This document shows positions 14,301 through 22,899 of a DNA stretch of 64,000 nt, piece after piece. The first letter of the stretch is position 1. Each line of letters begins with the position of its first letter. The stretch is from Candidula unifasciata (taxonomy: Eukaryota > Mollusca > Gastropoda > Stylommatophora > Geomitridae). Under the pieces are notes generated by a model. It searched no databases and had not been told where the DNA came from. It was given only the letters and a program-made list of their open reading frames with translations. The stretch covers positions 1 to 64,000 of the forward strand of contig CAJHNH020000850.1 of NCBI GenBank assembly GCA_905116865.2. The letters are read 5' to 3'. The translations under genes were made by a program, and so were the position numbers.

Positions 14301-17300
14301 ACCCCATGTACAAGTGAGATCTGTCACATATCCATCTTATGTACATGCGATATCTGTCACATTAGCCATCCCATGTACATGTGAGATCTGTCACACAAGT
14401 CAGCCCATGTACATGTGAGATCTGTCATATACGTCACCCTATGTACGTGTGAGATCTGTCACATACGTCATCCATGTACATGTGAGATCTGTCACATACG
14501 TCACCCTATGTATGTGTGAGGTCTGTCACGTACATCACACCCTGTATGTGTGAGGTCTGTCACATACGTCACCCCATGTACATGTGAGATCTTTCCAACG
14601 ATGAACCTATCAAGATGCCAAAGATTAACCTATCAAGATTGTTTTGTTCACAATGAGTCTTGAAACCATTTTTTTTTTCTGTTTATCTTCGCATGGTTTT
14701 ACTGCTTTACCTATCTTGATAAAGATTTCTTGGTTTGTTATTATTTAGAAATCTCAAACGTGTGTAGTTGGCACCTGCCACTGGCTCTTGGCCCTCAAGG
14801 AAGATTGCATTCGCATCCAGCATTGCATCCTGTGTCTTCTTGTTGCTAATGGCTAGTTAACATTCACAACGGTAAAGGCTGTTGTCTCGGCAAGCAGAAG
14901 TAAATACCAGGCACCTGATCTTCAAACCAAGTGGGTAGAGAAGAGTAGACAGCCTTGCTTCGCTCCATTATGGATTACACACTCTTACATCTATACGTGT
15001 GGACCTCTGTGATTATTTGTATAATGATATTAGAATGAATAAATCGTAGAGAGACTGTGTCTGTGTTTGCGTCTGTGTGGTACTTCATTGTTTGTAACGT
15101 GACATTTTCAGCGACCAGTGTTTAGTTGATGAACAGATAATACTTTGTATGTATCATACGTCAATTACATGTTAACATAACTGTGTACTGACTGATTAAC
15201 AGACAATACCTTATATGGATGTGTCAATGACATGTTAACTGTGTACTGACTGATTAACAGACAATACCTTATATGGATGTGTCAATAACACGTTAACTGT
15301 GTACTGACTGATTAACAGACAACACATCAGACATTGGTGTCAGTGACACACACCTGTGTGTGTGTGGGCTGTTCAGATATGAATGTACGAACGACCGACA
15401 TATTGACGTAAGTGAATATGGAATGATCTACAGATAAAGGCGCCAGACTGTACATGCCCAAGTTGCAGCAGCAGCTGGCCCTCCTGAGACACATCGTCAG
15501 CAGCATCACCAGAGGCAGCACCTGGATCGGCCTGACTGACATGGACATCGAGGGTGTCTTTGTCTGGGAGGACGGAAAAGGTGTCAATGACAGTCTTTCT
15601 GACCTGCCCTGGAGAGCAGGTAAACCATCTAACGTAGCCTGAGAGCAAGTGTTAATGACAGTGTTGATGATACATGCTAAGTTCAGTCAGCGAGTTTTGA
15701 TGGCACTTGGCGGGTTCAGTCAGAGAGTGTTGATGGTATATGGCGGGTTCAGTCAGAGAGTGTTGATGGTACATAGCGGGTTCAATCAGAGAGTGTTGAT
15801 GGTACATGGCGGGTTCAGTCAGAGAGTGTTGATGGTACATGGCGGTTTCATTCAGAGAGTGTTGATGATACATGATAAGTTCATTCAGAGAGTGTTGATG
15901 GTATATGACGGGTTCAGTCAGAGAGTGTTGATGGTGTATGACGGGTTCACTCAGAGAGTGTTGATGGTGTATGACGGGTTCAGTCAGAGAGTGTTGATGG
16001 TGTATGACGGGTTCAGTCAGAAAGTGAGGTTAAGTCAGAGAGTGTTTATGGTGCAGGACGGGTTCAGTCAGAGAGTGTTGATGGATGGTACATGCTAAGT
16101 TCAGTCAGAGAGTGTTGATGGTGTATGACGGGTTAACTCAGAGAGTGTTGATGGTGTATGACTGGTTCAGTCAGAGAGTGTTGATGGTACACGACAGGTT
16201 AAGTCAGAGAGTGTTGATGGTGCAGAACGGGTTCAGTCAGAGAGTGTTGATGGTGTATGACGGGTTAAGTCAGAGAGTGTTGATGGTAAATGACTGGTTC
16301 AGTCAGAGTGTTGATGGTATATGACAGGTTAAGTCTGAGAATGTTGATGGTAAATGACGGGTTCAGTCAGAAAGAGTTTTGATGGTGTATGACGGGTTCA
16401 CTCAGAGAGTGTTGATGGTGTATGACGGCTTCAGTCAGAGAGTGTTGATGGTACATGACGGGTTCAGTCAGAGAGTGTTGATGGCACATGATGGGTTCAG
16501 TCAGAGAGTGTTGGTGGTACATGATGGGTTCAGTCGGAGAGTATTGATTGTACATGCTAAGTTCAGTCAGAGAGTGTTAATGGTACATGTTAAGTTCAGT
16601 CAGAGAGTGTTGATGGTACATGCTAAGTTCAGTCAGAGAGTGTTGATGGTATATGATGGGGTAAAGTCAGAGAGTGTTGATGGTGCATGCTAAGTTCAGT
16701 CAGAGATTGTTGATGGTACATGCTAAGTTCAGTCAGAGAGTGTTGATGGTACATGATAAGTTCAGTCAGAGAGTGTTGATGGTACATGCTAAGTTCAGTC
16801 AGAGAGTGTTGATGGTATATGATGGGTTAAAGTCAGATAGTGTTGATGGTGCATGCTAAGTTCAGTCAGAGATTGTTGATGGTACATGCTAAGTTCAGTC
16901 AGAGAGTGTTGATAGTACAGGACGGGTTCAGTCAGAGAGTGTTGACGGTACATGATGGGTTAGGGTTAGGGTTAGGGTTAATGGGATGGTACATGCTAAG
17001 TTCAGTCAGAGAGTGTTGATGGTACATGCTAAGTTCAGTCAGAGAGTGTTGATGGTACATGCTAAGTTCAGTCAGAGAGTGTTGATGGTATATGATGGGT
17101 TAAAGTCAGATAGTGTTGATGGTGCATGCTAAGTTCAGTCAGAGATTGTTGATGGTACATGCTAAATTCAGTCAGAGAGTGTTGATAGTACAGGACGGGT
17201 TCAGTCAGAGAGTGTTGATGGTACATGATGGGTTAGGGTTAGGGTTAGGGTTAGGGTTAATGGGATGGCTAATGGTACATGATGGGTTCAGCCAGAGAGT

Positions 17301-20300
17301 GTTGATGGTACATGCTAAGTTCAGTCAGAGAGTGTTGATGGTATATGACGGGTTAAAGTCAGAGAGTGTTGATGGTGCATGCTAAGTTCAGTCAGAGATT
17401 GTTGATGGTACATGCTTAGTTCAGTCAGAGAGTGTTAATGGTACATGACGGGTTCATTTAGAGAGTGTTGATGGTACATGATGGGTTCAGTCACAGAGTG
17501 TTGATGGTACGTGATGGGTTCAGCCAGAGAGTGTTGATGGTACATAATGGGTTCAGCCAGAGAGTGTTGATGGTACATGCTAAGTTCAGTCAGAGAGTGT
17601 TGATGGTACATGATGGATTCAGTCACAGAGTGTTGATGGTACATGATGGGTTCAGCCAGAGAGTGTTGATGGTACATGCTAAGTTCAGTCAGAGAGTGTT
17701 AATGGTATATGACGGGTTAAAGTCAGAGAGTGCTGATGGTTCATGACGGGTACAGTCAAAGAGTGTCGATGGTACATTACGGGTTCAGTCAAAGAGTGTC
17801 GAACCATCTGTGTAGATAATCAGATCATCAGGACGAGAATTGTCGTGAATCAACTGTTGGATTTCCACTTCATTAGCCCTCTGCTGGCCTATCTCTGCAC
17901 TCCCGGCCTAATGTGATCATGACCTTACATGGGTTAAACTTTTCCTCTGGTACTCTGACTCACTCCTCTCCTCGCCAAATGTTCTTCAGCATGCATACTT
18001 GCCTTATTGTGTCTTCTGCTTCAACCATCCATGATGTTCCTATTTTCAACCTCTGACGCTTGCCTGCACCCAGAGCTTCATACAGAGGGTGTTCTTTATC
18101 TGCAGCAACTCTGTGGAATGACTCAGCCTTCGGCACCTTTAGCCTATCTGCAATAGTTGGCAATGCAAGGATGTATCGCATGCACACAACCGGGGTGTCT
18201 CTCGTAAATCCCAGGATCACTCGCATGGCTTCATTCTGTCTGCGCTCCAGTTTCACCAGCTGACTCTTCGAGACAGTGAGCAAACCCAATCCATAATCAA
18301 TCACTGAGATGATTAAGTGCTGGTAAAGTGTGAACAGCATTCTCTTTTCCATGTCCATCGCTGCTATAATCTTTAGTGCATTAAGACCTTTTTGCGCTTT
18401 TGACACAACCACCTCTACGTGACCCTAGAAAGACAAACTTCTATTAAAGATGATTTAAGGTACCGCAGTCTGCTGTCTCTTTTTATGTCCCTGCAATTTA
18501 TTTTGAGGCTTGGAACATCAGCTCTAACAATCCTGTTGTCCAAAGAATACCAATGGACGGTTGCCTTCTCTGGGTTGATTACAGCTCTCATCTCGATCTT
18601 CTGTCGCCTGTAACTCATTAGCAATTTGATTCCGTTCTCTCCCTTGCCTATATGCGAGATTATCATCTGCGAATGTCAGTATTCTACCAACTCCAGATGT
18701 TTCCAGTTCCATATTCTTGCTTGTAAACACACTGAACAGTACAGGTGAAATTGCAGATTTCTGTGGTAGTCCCGGGTCTATAATACGTGGTTCGGAGGTT
18801 AATGAACCCAGACAGAGAGCTGCCCACGAAAATACAAAGCAGCTGCTATCCAGTTTGCCAACCAAGGACTGAGTCCCTTCTCCATAAGCACTTACATCAA
18901 GATACTATATCTGACTCTGTTGTAAGCATCTTCTAAATCAAGTGCCGCTAACACCGTTTCCTGCCTGTTCCGGAAACCTTCGGGGCTGCATTTGACCATG
19001 TGTCTTTCCCTGGCCAGTAACTTCCCAAACCTCCTGGGAGGAGATTTCTATGTTCCAAAATTCTTGCAGCTTACCTGTTACTATCGTCTCCAGCACTTTG
19101 CCAAAAGTGTTTTGCAAGGTTATGATCCTGAAGCCGCTGAGAGTAGAATGATCCTTTGCCAGGCTTAGGAAGTGTAATCAGGTAACCGTGCATCCCGCTT
19201 GTGGAACTGCAGCTGTCCTAATGCTCTGGTTGAAACAAGCAGCCATCTCCACCAGGTCTGCATCACCCGTGTCCCTGACTCCGTCAGGGCCGGCTGCAGC
19301 GGCTTTTACCCTTTTCAGAATATGTTCCACAACTTCCACCTGTATGGAGTCTTTACATTTTTTTTTCCTTTATGGGTTGCTGACAGATCTTCTCTAAATG
19401 CATCTCTGTTGTCTCCATCATTGTGGTCTGTCTGTGAAATAAACCTCTTCAGGAAAGCCACCTCCCCCTTTCCATGTTCTCTTTGTTTGTGGTCAATAGC
19501 AAGCCGCAGTCTCCATGAAAAAAAAAAAAAAAATAGGAAAGTCGCCTGGAATCTATGGCATAACTAACGAAATGATCAAGAACCTGGGGACAACAGCCAA
19601 AATAAAACTGCTGCAGATTTTTCATAAATGTTTGGTTAGTGGCAAAGTTCTTCAGATATGGAGAGAAGCAGCTATGATTCCTCTTCTGAAACGAGGAAAG
19701 GACAGTGTCAATGCTTCCAGTTATAGACCCGTGACAGGCCCGGGGCAGCCGTATATAAATTTTGATTAGGCTTATAGCGACCTAAAAACCTGGCAACTTG
19801 AGGTCAGAAAGTGAAACAAGTTCTCTGTAGGCAGAGATAAGTTTCTATCTGTTGTTATGTTATGTTCAAACTCGTTGTGGATGTTCAATGCATTATTATT
19901 TGTGGAGAACTTAGTCTTATGTTCAGTGAAATAAATAGATGTTGAATGTGGTAATTATAGTTCCAATTATTTGATTTGGATTAGGACTTGTAGTTAGTGT
20001 ATCTAGTTTACTGTTACTGCTAGCTAGACTGTATACAAAAGATTTCCTGTCTGGGTAAGAGACTATGATCTTACCTCCGCCTAAACGAACGTTTTCTCTT
20101 TTTTTCCCTCCCTTGTTACTCAGGCAGCTAAGGTTGGGTTTTTAGCTCCCACTCGCCAAGTGACATTATTTTTAAGAGCTCGCGTAGGTTCAAGGAGTGG
20201 ATTTCTATATTATCTTTTATAATTGTCTTCTCTCTTTCCTTTAATGTCAACATTTTCCCCTTTCGCTTTGCTTCTAGTACAGACCAATTAACCTACCAGT

Positions 20301-22585
20301 TGTCTTTGTAAACAGTGGAACGCATTGTCAACCTCAGACTCCAATGGTATTTGGAAAGTGAAAACATCATCATGCCGCAGCAGGCAGGCTTTAGACAATG
20401 CTACTCCACAGAAGACCAAACAACGACCTCTCTCAAGAAATTGAAATGGCTTTCAAGAAAATAAGCTAGTGCTTGTGGCATGGACAGATTTTAAGAAAAC
20501 TGTAAGCAAGGTCTGGAAAGGGGGTCTCCTGAAGCAACTGCGATACTACAAAGTGAATATGTACAGATGGGTGAAAGCGTGCTTGTATAACAGAATAGCA
20601 CGAGTACGGATAGACTCAAGAGCAAGAAAGTCTTGCTGCGCCATGGTATTCTCGAAAGGTGGTGTCCTGTCCACATCACTAGTTCTGGTCTATATCAACG
20701 ACCTAATTGCTAAACTACCCCATGGTATTAATGCTGCAATGTATGCTGATGACTTGGTACTATGGTGCGCAAATAAATGTGCAGCAGTGGCCACTAGACT
20801 ACTACAAAGATTCATAGATGCAATGACTGCAGGGACTGATCAATGGTGTGTCAGCATCAACAAAAACAAGTGTAACACAATCCGTTCACCCACTCCCTAA
20901 AGCAAAAATCAAGCGTCATTCAGATACATAGAATACGCTAAGAGAGGATCAGCTGTGGTCTCATATATGGATGGTCATGAATGTCGTAGGTGTCTGCTGA
21001 TAGTTTGTGTATCTTTAATGATATTATGTGTAGGTGCTGTGGGGTTGTGTAGGTGCTGTAGGGTTGTGTGGGTGCTGTGAGGTTATGTAGGTAATGTGAG
21101 GTTGTGTAGGTGCTGTAGAGTTGTGTGGGTGATGTGGTGTTGTGTGAGTGATGTGGGGTTGTGTGGATGTTGTGGGATGGTATGGGTAGCACAAGATGGT
21201 TCAGTGGGTAAGATTACCCTAGACGGCGAAACAAACAGTTACGAAAACGGCTGCTAGGTTAACAGAAAGTTATCAAGATGGCCTCGAGTCATTTAAAGAT
21301 ATGATAGCAACAGTGCCTGTTTTGACGAGAACAAATGATTAAGATGGGAATTTAAAAGAGAAAATATTGCCAGTTTGTAAGAAATAGTTGGTAAGTTATG
21401 ATGTGGTTAAAAGAACTGTAAAATTCGAGCACAGGAAACAGTCGAACTGGTTGCTGGTTAGTGACAGACATGTTGGCAAAATGGTCTTCTGGTCTTAAAT
21501 ACAAAATGGAAAATTCGGATACAGTATGGTGGGTTGGAAAACAGCGGAAAGTCGATTTGATTTGGTTTGAAAGTCACTTTCGATAGCTGTGACCGTATTC
21601 GCCACCGTCACCTTTGCCATCGATTTTGATTTGTCCCCTCTTTTAAAATGTATATATTTTTTTAAATGTTATAACACCATGTGCTGTAACCCTTCAGTGA
21701 CTTGTAAAACTCCTCACGTACCTGGCCCATGTGGAAACGTGACCCCATCACTGTAGTCAGGACAGCAAGGACACAGTCCTGTACGATTGTTTAATGGGGA
21801 CACTGTTTCTATGTCCAGGTGTTGTCATGGTAATCTGGTAATTTTAGTTTCATCTTTATAGCAAATGGGTCACCCCATAGTTGCAGCGTTCCTGTGCCAA
21901 CGAAAAAAACACATAGAATGTTTATCACAGTCACTTGTGAAAAGATCGACAGACTGCTGTTTCAGCATATGCATTAGCATACACACGCATTAAAAGCAAA
22001 CGGTGGCCATCCGAAGTGCCATCACAAACAGTCCGACATTAGAAATGGAGTTCATCATGGATGGAAGCAGAAGTCACCAACAGATTATTAGTTGCTCACG
22101 CGATCAATTTTAATCACATAATGGCACCACCAATATTGCGACAACAGGCGCTGCGTCATTTTCTAAATCTACAATTCACACCACCACGTTGGTCACAGTC
22201 GAAAAACATATCAAATGAAATCCACAGCTCACAGTGTCATGCCATGCACTCAACTGAGAAGCTGAGCAACGATTCTATATCCTTCAGTCTACAAATGGAG
22301 CAAAAATGCAAAGGCCACCATCTGGCAGAAAAGAAAAAAAAAATGCTAGGGCTCAAAACAGTGACCGTGACTAGTGTCCATTTTGACGGGATAAGTGTAG
22401 TCATAACAACAACATAGTCCTGTTCGATTTTTTTTATGAAGACACTGTTTCCTTGACCAGGTAATCCGGACAACGCCGCCAACAGGGAGGACTGTGTAGA
22501 GATGGGCAGTTTCCAAGATTTCTTTTACATCAACGACCAGTACTGCGGCGAAAATGCCTACTTCATCTGTGAGGCAGAAATGTAG
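4832..22585 (+). CDS. PAN/apple-like plus C-type lectin domain protein (5'-incomplete, four exons)
   Basis: Joining exons 4832-5020, 8084-8260, 15434-15619 and 22461-22585 gives about 225 residues ending at a TAG at 22583-22585. The first exon encodes a cysteine-rich PAN/apple-like module. The other three encode one complete CTLD: the CDRDRGF start, the WIGLTD and VFVWEDG core, then EDCVEM, DQYC and a terminal FICE. Extracellular CTLDs bind glycans or proteins. Here the sugar-site tripeptide usually EPN or QPD reads NPD, and the usual WND reads IND, so calcium/sugar binding may be altered or kept in variant form. All recognised introns are phase 1, the phase typical of shuffled extracellular modules. 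The signal peptide exon is missing, so secretion is inferred from the family. Introns of 3.1, 7.2 and 6.8 kb are mostly repeats and transposon remains. No AATAAA was found in the first 300 bp after the stop. Confidence 0.85.
5021..5220 (+). other. start of lectin intron 1, unique sequence
   Basis: About 200 bp of non-repetitive intron between the donor GTAAGT and a large purine-rich array. No other feature seen. Confidence 0.6.
5220..6640. repeat. (GA)n microsatellite and GA-rich minisatellite
   Basis: An almost pure (GA)n run lies at about 5236-5315, followed by irregular units made of GAGAGACCGATGACAGAGAG-like blocks. On the + strand the array is purine-rich, and its complement produces long Ser/Leu-rich open frames (for example 5473-6528 and 5621-6925, -) that are repeat artefacts. 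Confidence 0.9.
6640..7295. repeat. 15-bp minisatellite
   Basis: Tandem 15-bp units AGACACCAATGACAG, continuous with and clearly derived from the preceding GA-rich array (GACCAATGACAGAGA). Because 15 is a multiple of three it leaves open frames in several phases (MTETP repeats on +); these are not taken as genes. Confidence 0.9.
7490..8070. repeat. 28-bp minisatellite, pyrimidine-rich, just before a lectin exon
   Basis: Units of 28 bp containing CACACCACCGCACATGTTCA, about 13 regular copies to 7880, then degenerate CCACACATTTATCAACACAT-type units up to the splice acceptor at 8083. The C-rich array lies where the polypyrimidine tract of the next exon is expected, so it may contribute to acceptor recognition; that is inference. 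Confidence 0.85.
8084..8260 (+). CDS. lectin gene exon: first part of CTLD
   Basis: The acceptor is CCGTCCAACAG and the donor is CAG/GTGAGT at 8261. The exon is 177 bp, phase 1 at both ends. In the frame fixed by the previous exon it encodes the segment through CDRDRGF, FVQCLFISSTRMSF and SSRQTC, the usual opening of a CTLD including the first alpha-helix cysteine. Its last ten bases, ACATGTACAG, together with the donor reappear as the core of the minisatellite that fills the next 3.4 kb. Confidence 0.85.
8261..11660. repeat. 33/34-bp minisatellite derived from the exon donor junction, ~100 copies
   Basis: Starts exactly at the 5' splice site of the lectin exon. The unit reads ACATGTACAAGT(GA)GATCTGATACATTAGTGGTC, given here in parts: ACATGTACAAGTGAGATCTG then ATACATTAGTGGTC. 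Units of 33 bp carry AAGTAGATC and units of 34 bp carry AAGTGAGATC or AGGTGAGATC. The first, most diverged unit is the real junction ACATGTACAG/GTGAGTCTGT. A higher-order period of about 1.40 kb is visible: the variant GATCTGATTCATTAG occurs at 10089 and 11486, and the block 9035-9400 is repeated near 10431-10796. Confidence 0.95.
11660..11919. other. unique sequence between array and LINE fragment
   Basis: About 260 bp with no recognised feature; it contains the left junction of the block that separates two related minisatellite arrays. Confidence 0.4.
11920..12640 (-). mobile_element. RTE-type LINE fragment, 3' part
   Basis: Two - strand frames give consecutive parts of a LINE reverse transcriptase C-terminal region: 12630-12376 with a KTEVIVVSKK, VDGVILGQVQKFKYLGTW and AKTAFYKKK pattern, then 12276-11938 with MWFYRRMLRIPWTAKKSNQE and a basic GRRDRGRQREK tail. 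The frames are interrupted, so the copy is dead and 5'-truncated. A short GAT-rich 3' tail is seen near 11922-11940. The motifs match the RTE/BovB-like group by pattern; the clade call is provisional. Confidence 0.8.
12641..13639. other. unique intronic sequence
   Basis: About 1 kb without recognised domains. Open frames at 12470-12874 and 13077-13445 (+) lack family features. It may contain further diverged transposon sequence 5' to the LINE fragment. Confidence 0.4.
13640..14592. repeat. 34-bp minisatellite, sister family of the 8.3-11.7 kb array
   Basis: Units of 34 bp: GAGATCTGTCACATTAGCCA then CCCCATGTACATGT, about 28 copies with more variation than the 8.3-11.7 kb array. The aligned units share the ACATGTACA, GAGATCTG and ACATTAG blocks, so both arrays descend from the same ancestral junction unit but homogenised separately after the intervening block. 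Confidence 0.9.
14593..15113. other. unique intronic sequence
   Basis: No gene, RNA or clear mobile element seen. A stretch around 14780-14960 looks like degraded interspersed repeat but carries no recognisable motif. Confidence 0.4.
15114..15335. repeat. ~58-63-bp repeat, three copies
   Basis: Three tandem copies containing TGTGTACTGACTGATTAACA and the ATACCTTATATGGATGTGTC block, the first more diverged. It lies about 100 bp upstream of the third recognised lectin exon. Confidence 0.8.
15434..15619 (+). CDS. lectin gene exon: CTLD core
   Basis: The acceptor is GATCTACAG and the donor is CAG/GTAAAC at 15620. The exon is 186 bp, phase 1 at both ends. It encodes the CTLD helix 2 and core, with ARLYMPKLQQQLALLRHIV, then STWIGLTDMDIEGVFVWEDG and SDLPWRAG. 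The WIGL motif and the W..DG stretch are the strongest signature in this gene. Confidence 0.92.
16957..16980 (+). repeat. interstitial telomere-like repeat, (GGGTTA)4
   Basis: Four perfect GGGTTA hexamers lie inside the 33-bp array, immediately after CATGAT and before ATGGGATGG. This equals the metazoan telomere hexamer TTAGGG. The surrounding minisatellite variant already contains GATGGGTTA, so local slippage is a sufficient explanation. Confidence 0.9.
17230..17259 (+). repeat. interstitial telomere-like repeat, (GGGTTA)5
   Basis: Five perfect GGGTTA hexamers in the same array context as 16957-16980, about 274 bp away and flanked by the same sequences. The two sites look like copies from a higher-order duplication that then differ by one hexamer. 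Confidence 0.9.
17955..19510 (-). mobile_element. LINE reverse transcriptase fragment (I/Jockey-like), - strand
   Basis: Read on the - strand, the sequence gives ordered RT blocks. ALDLEDAYNRVRYSIL lies near 18.9 kb. GLPQKSAISPVLFSVF and the catalytic FADD box (LTFADDNLAY) lie within 18865-18524. An INPEKATVHWYSLDNRIVR block lies within 18666-18415, and a C-terminal segment with SVIDYGLGLLTVSKSQLVKL and NEAMRVILGFTRDTP lies within 18412-17960. Several frameshifts separate the blocks, so the copy is inactive. The 5' part with the endonuclease is absent. The clade is judged by motif style only. Confidence 0.85.
19515..20900 (+). mobile_element. LINE reverse transcriptase fragment, + strand, interrupted by a younger insertion
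   Basis: The first part (19515-19729) has GKSPGIYGITNEMIKNLG and AAMIPLLKRGKD ending in SSYRP. After a 551-bp insertion the RT continues at 20281 with INLP, then VERIVNLRLQWYLE and MPQQAGFRQ. From about 20469 it gives a frame with WTDFKKTVSKVW and the catalytic AMYADDLVLWC box. Frameshifts near 20310 and 20460 show a dead copy. It abuts the oppositely oriented LINE fragment at an A-run (about 19518-19534). Confidence 0.85.
19730..20280. mobile_element. 551-bp insertion with 5-bp target-site duplication (solo-LTR-like)
   Basis: The insertion cuts the RT motif SYRP/INLP. Its flanks are AGACC at 19725-19729 and AGACC at 20281-20285; removing the insert and one copy restores contiguous RT sequence. 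It has no coding capacity, starts CGTGACAGGCC with a TATATAAATT box about 20 bp in, and ends CTTCTAGTAC. Length, TATA box and 5-bp duplication suit a solo LTR, but the ends are not a clean TG...CA, so another non-autonomous element is possible. Confidence 0.7.
20995..21195. repeat. short GT-rich tandem repeat
   Basis: About ten degenerate units around GGGTTGTGTAGGTGCTGTA, 18-19 bp. A - strand open frame across it (20938-21192) is an artefact. Confidence 0.75.
21200..22440. other. lectin intron 3, mostly unique; one dispersed repeat and a duplicated acceptor region
   Basis: No gene is recognised. Around 21665-21745 a stretch with ACACCATGTGCTGTAACCC and GTAAAACTCC resembles the dispersed repeat at 61.9-62.3 kb. 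At 21774-21820 there is a diverged copy of the intron end that precedes the last lectin exon, described separately. A 118-codon frame at 22061-22417 (+) has no family features. Confidence 0.5.
21774..21838 (+). other. diverged copy of the last-exon splice acceptor region
   Basis: AGTCCTGTACGATTGTTTAA and GACACTGTTTCTATGTCCAG match the sequence at 22416-22460 that ends at the true acceptor, with roughly 38 of 46 positions alike by eye. It is followed after ten extra bases by GGTAATCTGG, matching exon start GGTAATCCGG. The copy lies 642 bp upstream of the authentic acceptor and is not followed by CTLD coding sequence, so it is a relic partial exon duplication or a decoy acceptor. Confidence 0.6.
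22461..22585 (+). CDS. lectin gene terminal exon: CTLD C-terminal part and stop
   Basis: The acceptor is CTTGACCAG. The exon enters in phase 1 and encodes NPDNAANREDCVEM, then FYINDQYCGENAYFICEAEM and TAG. The three cysteines (EDC, QYC, FIC) and the ending IC-E are those of a CTLD C-terminus. NPD stands where sugar-binding CTLDs have EPN or QPD, and IND where they have WND. Confidence 0.9.
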
Positions 22586-22714
22586 TCTCCCTGTTCCAGC
22601 CACTTTTCGTGCAGCTACATGATATTTACTCAAGGGATCGTTTAATTAATTTGTTGTCACGTTAAAAAAACATTATAGTTTTAAACAATTCATTGACAAA
22701 CACTGTTCCCCTCG

Positions 22715-22719
22715 TTGAT

Positions 22720-22754
<35 letters not shown>

Positions 22755-22805
22755 ACTATCTTCTCCCCTTTTTTTCTCCCTCCACCAGACCCCCCCCCCC
22801 CCCCA
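22715..22805. repeat. CT-rich microsatellite and C-run
   Basis: A (CT)n-rich stretch at 22719-22752 is followed by TCTCCCTCCACCAGA and a run of about 15 C at 22790-22804. Confidence 0.85.
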
Positions 22806-22899
22806 CCTTGTTTTCTCTGAGTGAATGTATAATTTTTATGATGGTCGTAAGCGACATCGACAGGCGAACATTGCTGTAACCTTCCCCTTTATGTGGAGA

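Larger units (their letters stand above)
15640..17810. repeat. 33-bp minisatellite with telomere-like inserts, ~65 copies
   Basis: Units of 33 bp: GTTGATGGTACATGCTAAGT then TCAGTCAGAGAGT, with GACGGGTTCAGTC and GATGGGTTAAAGTC variants. The array begins 20 bp after the donor of the preceding exon, and its first unit GTGTTAATGACAGTGT resembles exon sequence GGTGTCAATGACAGTCT. Multi-unit blocks are themselves repeated: the variant GTCAGAGATTGTTGATGG occurs four times between 16.69 and 17.41 kb. Long frames on both strands are repeat artefacts. Confidence 0.92.

Noticed and set aside
16957..17259. Possible chromosome end or telomere fusion
   Set aside because: Only four and five hexamers, in the same orientation, embedded in a continuous minisatellite within an intron.
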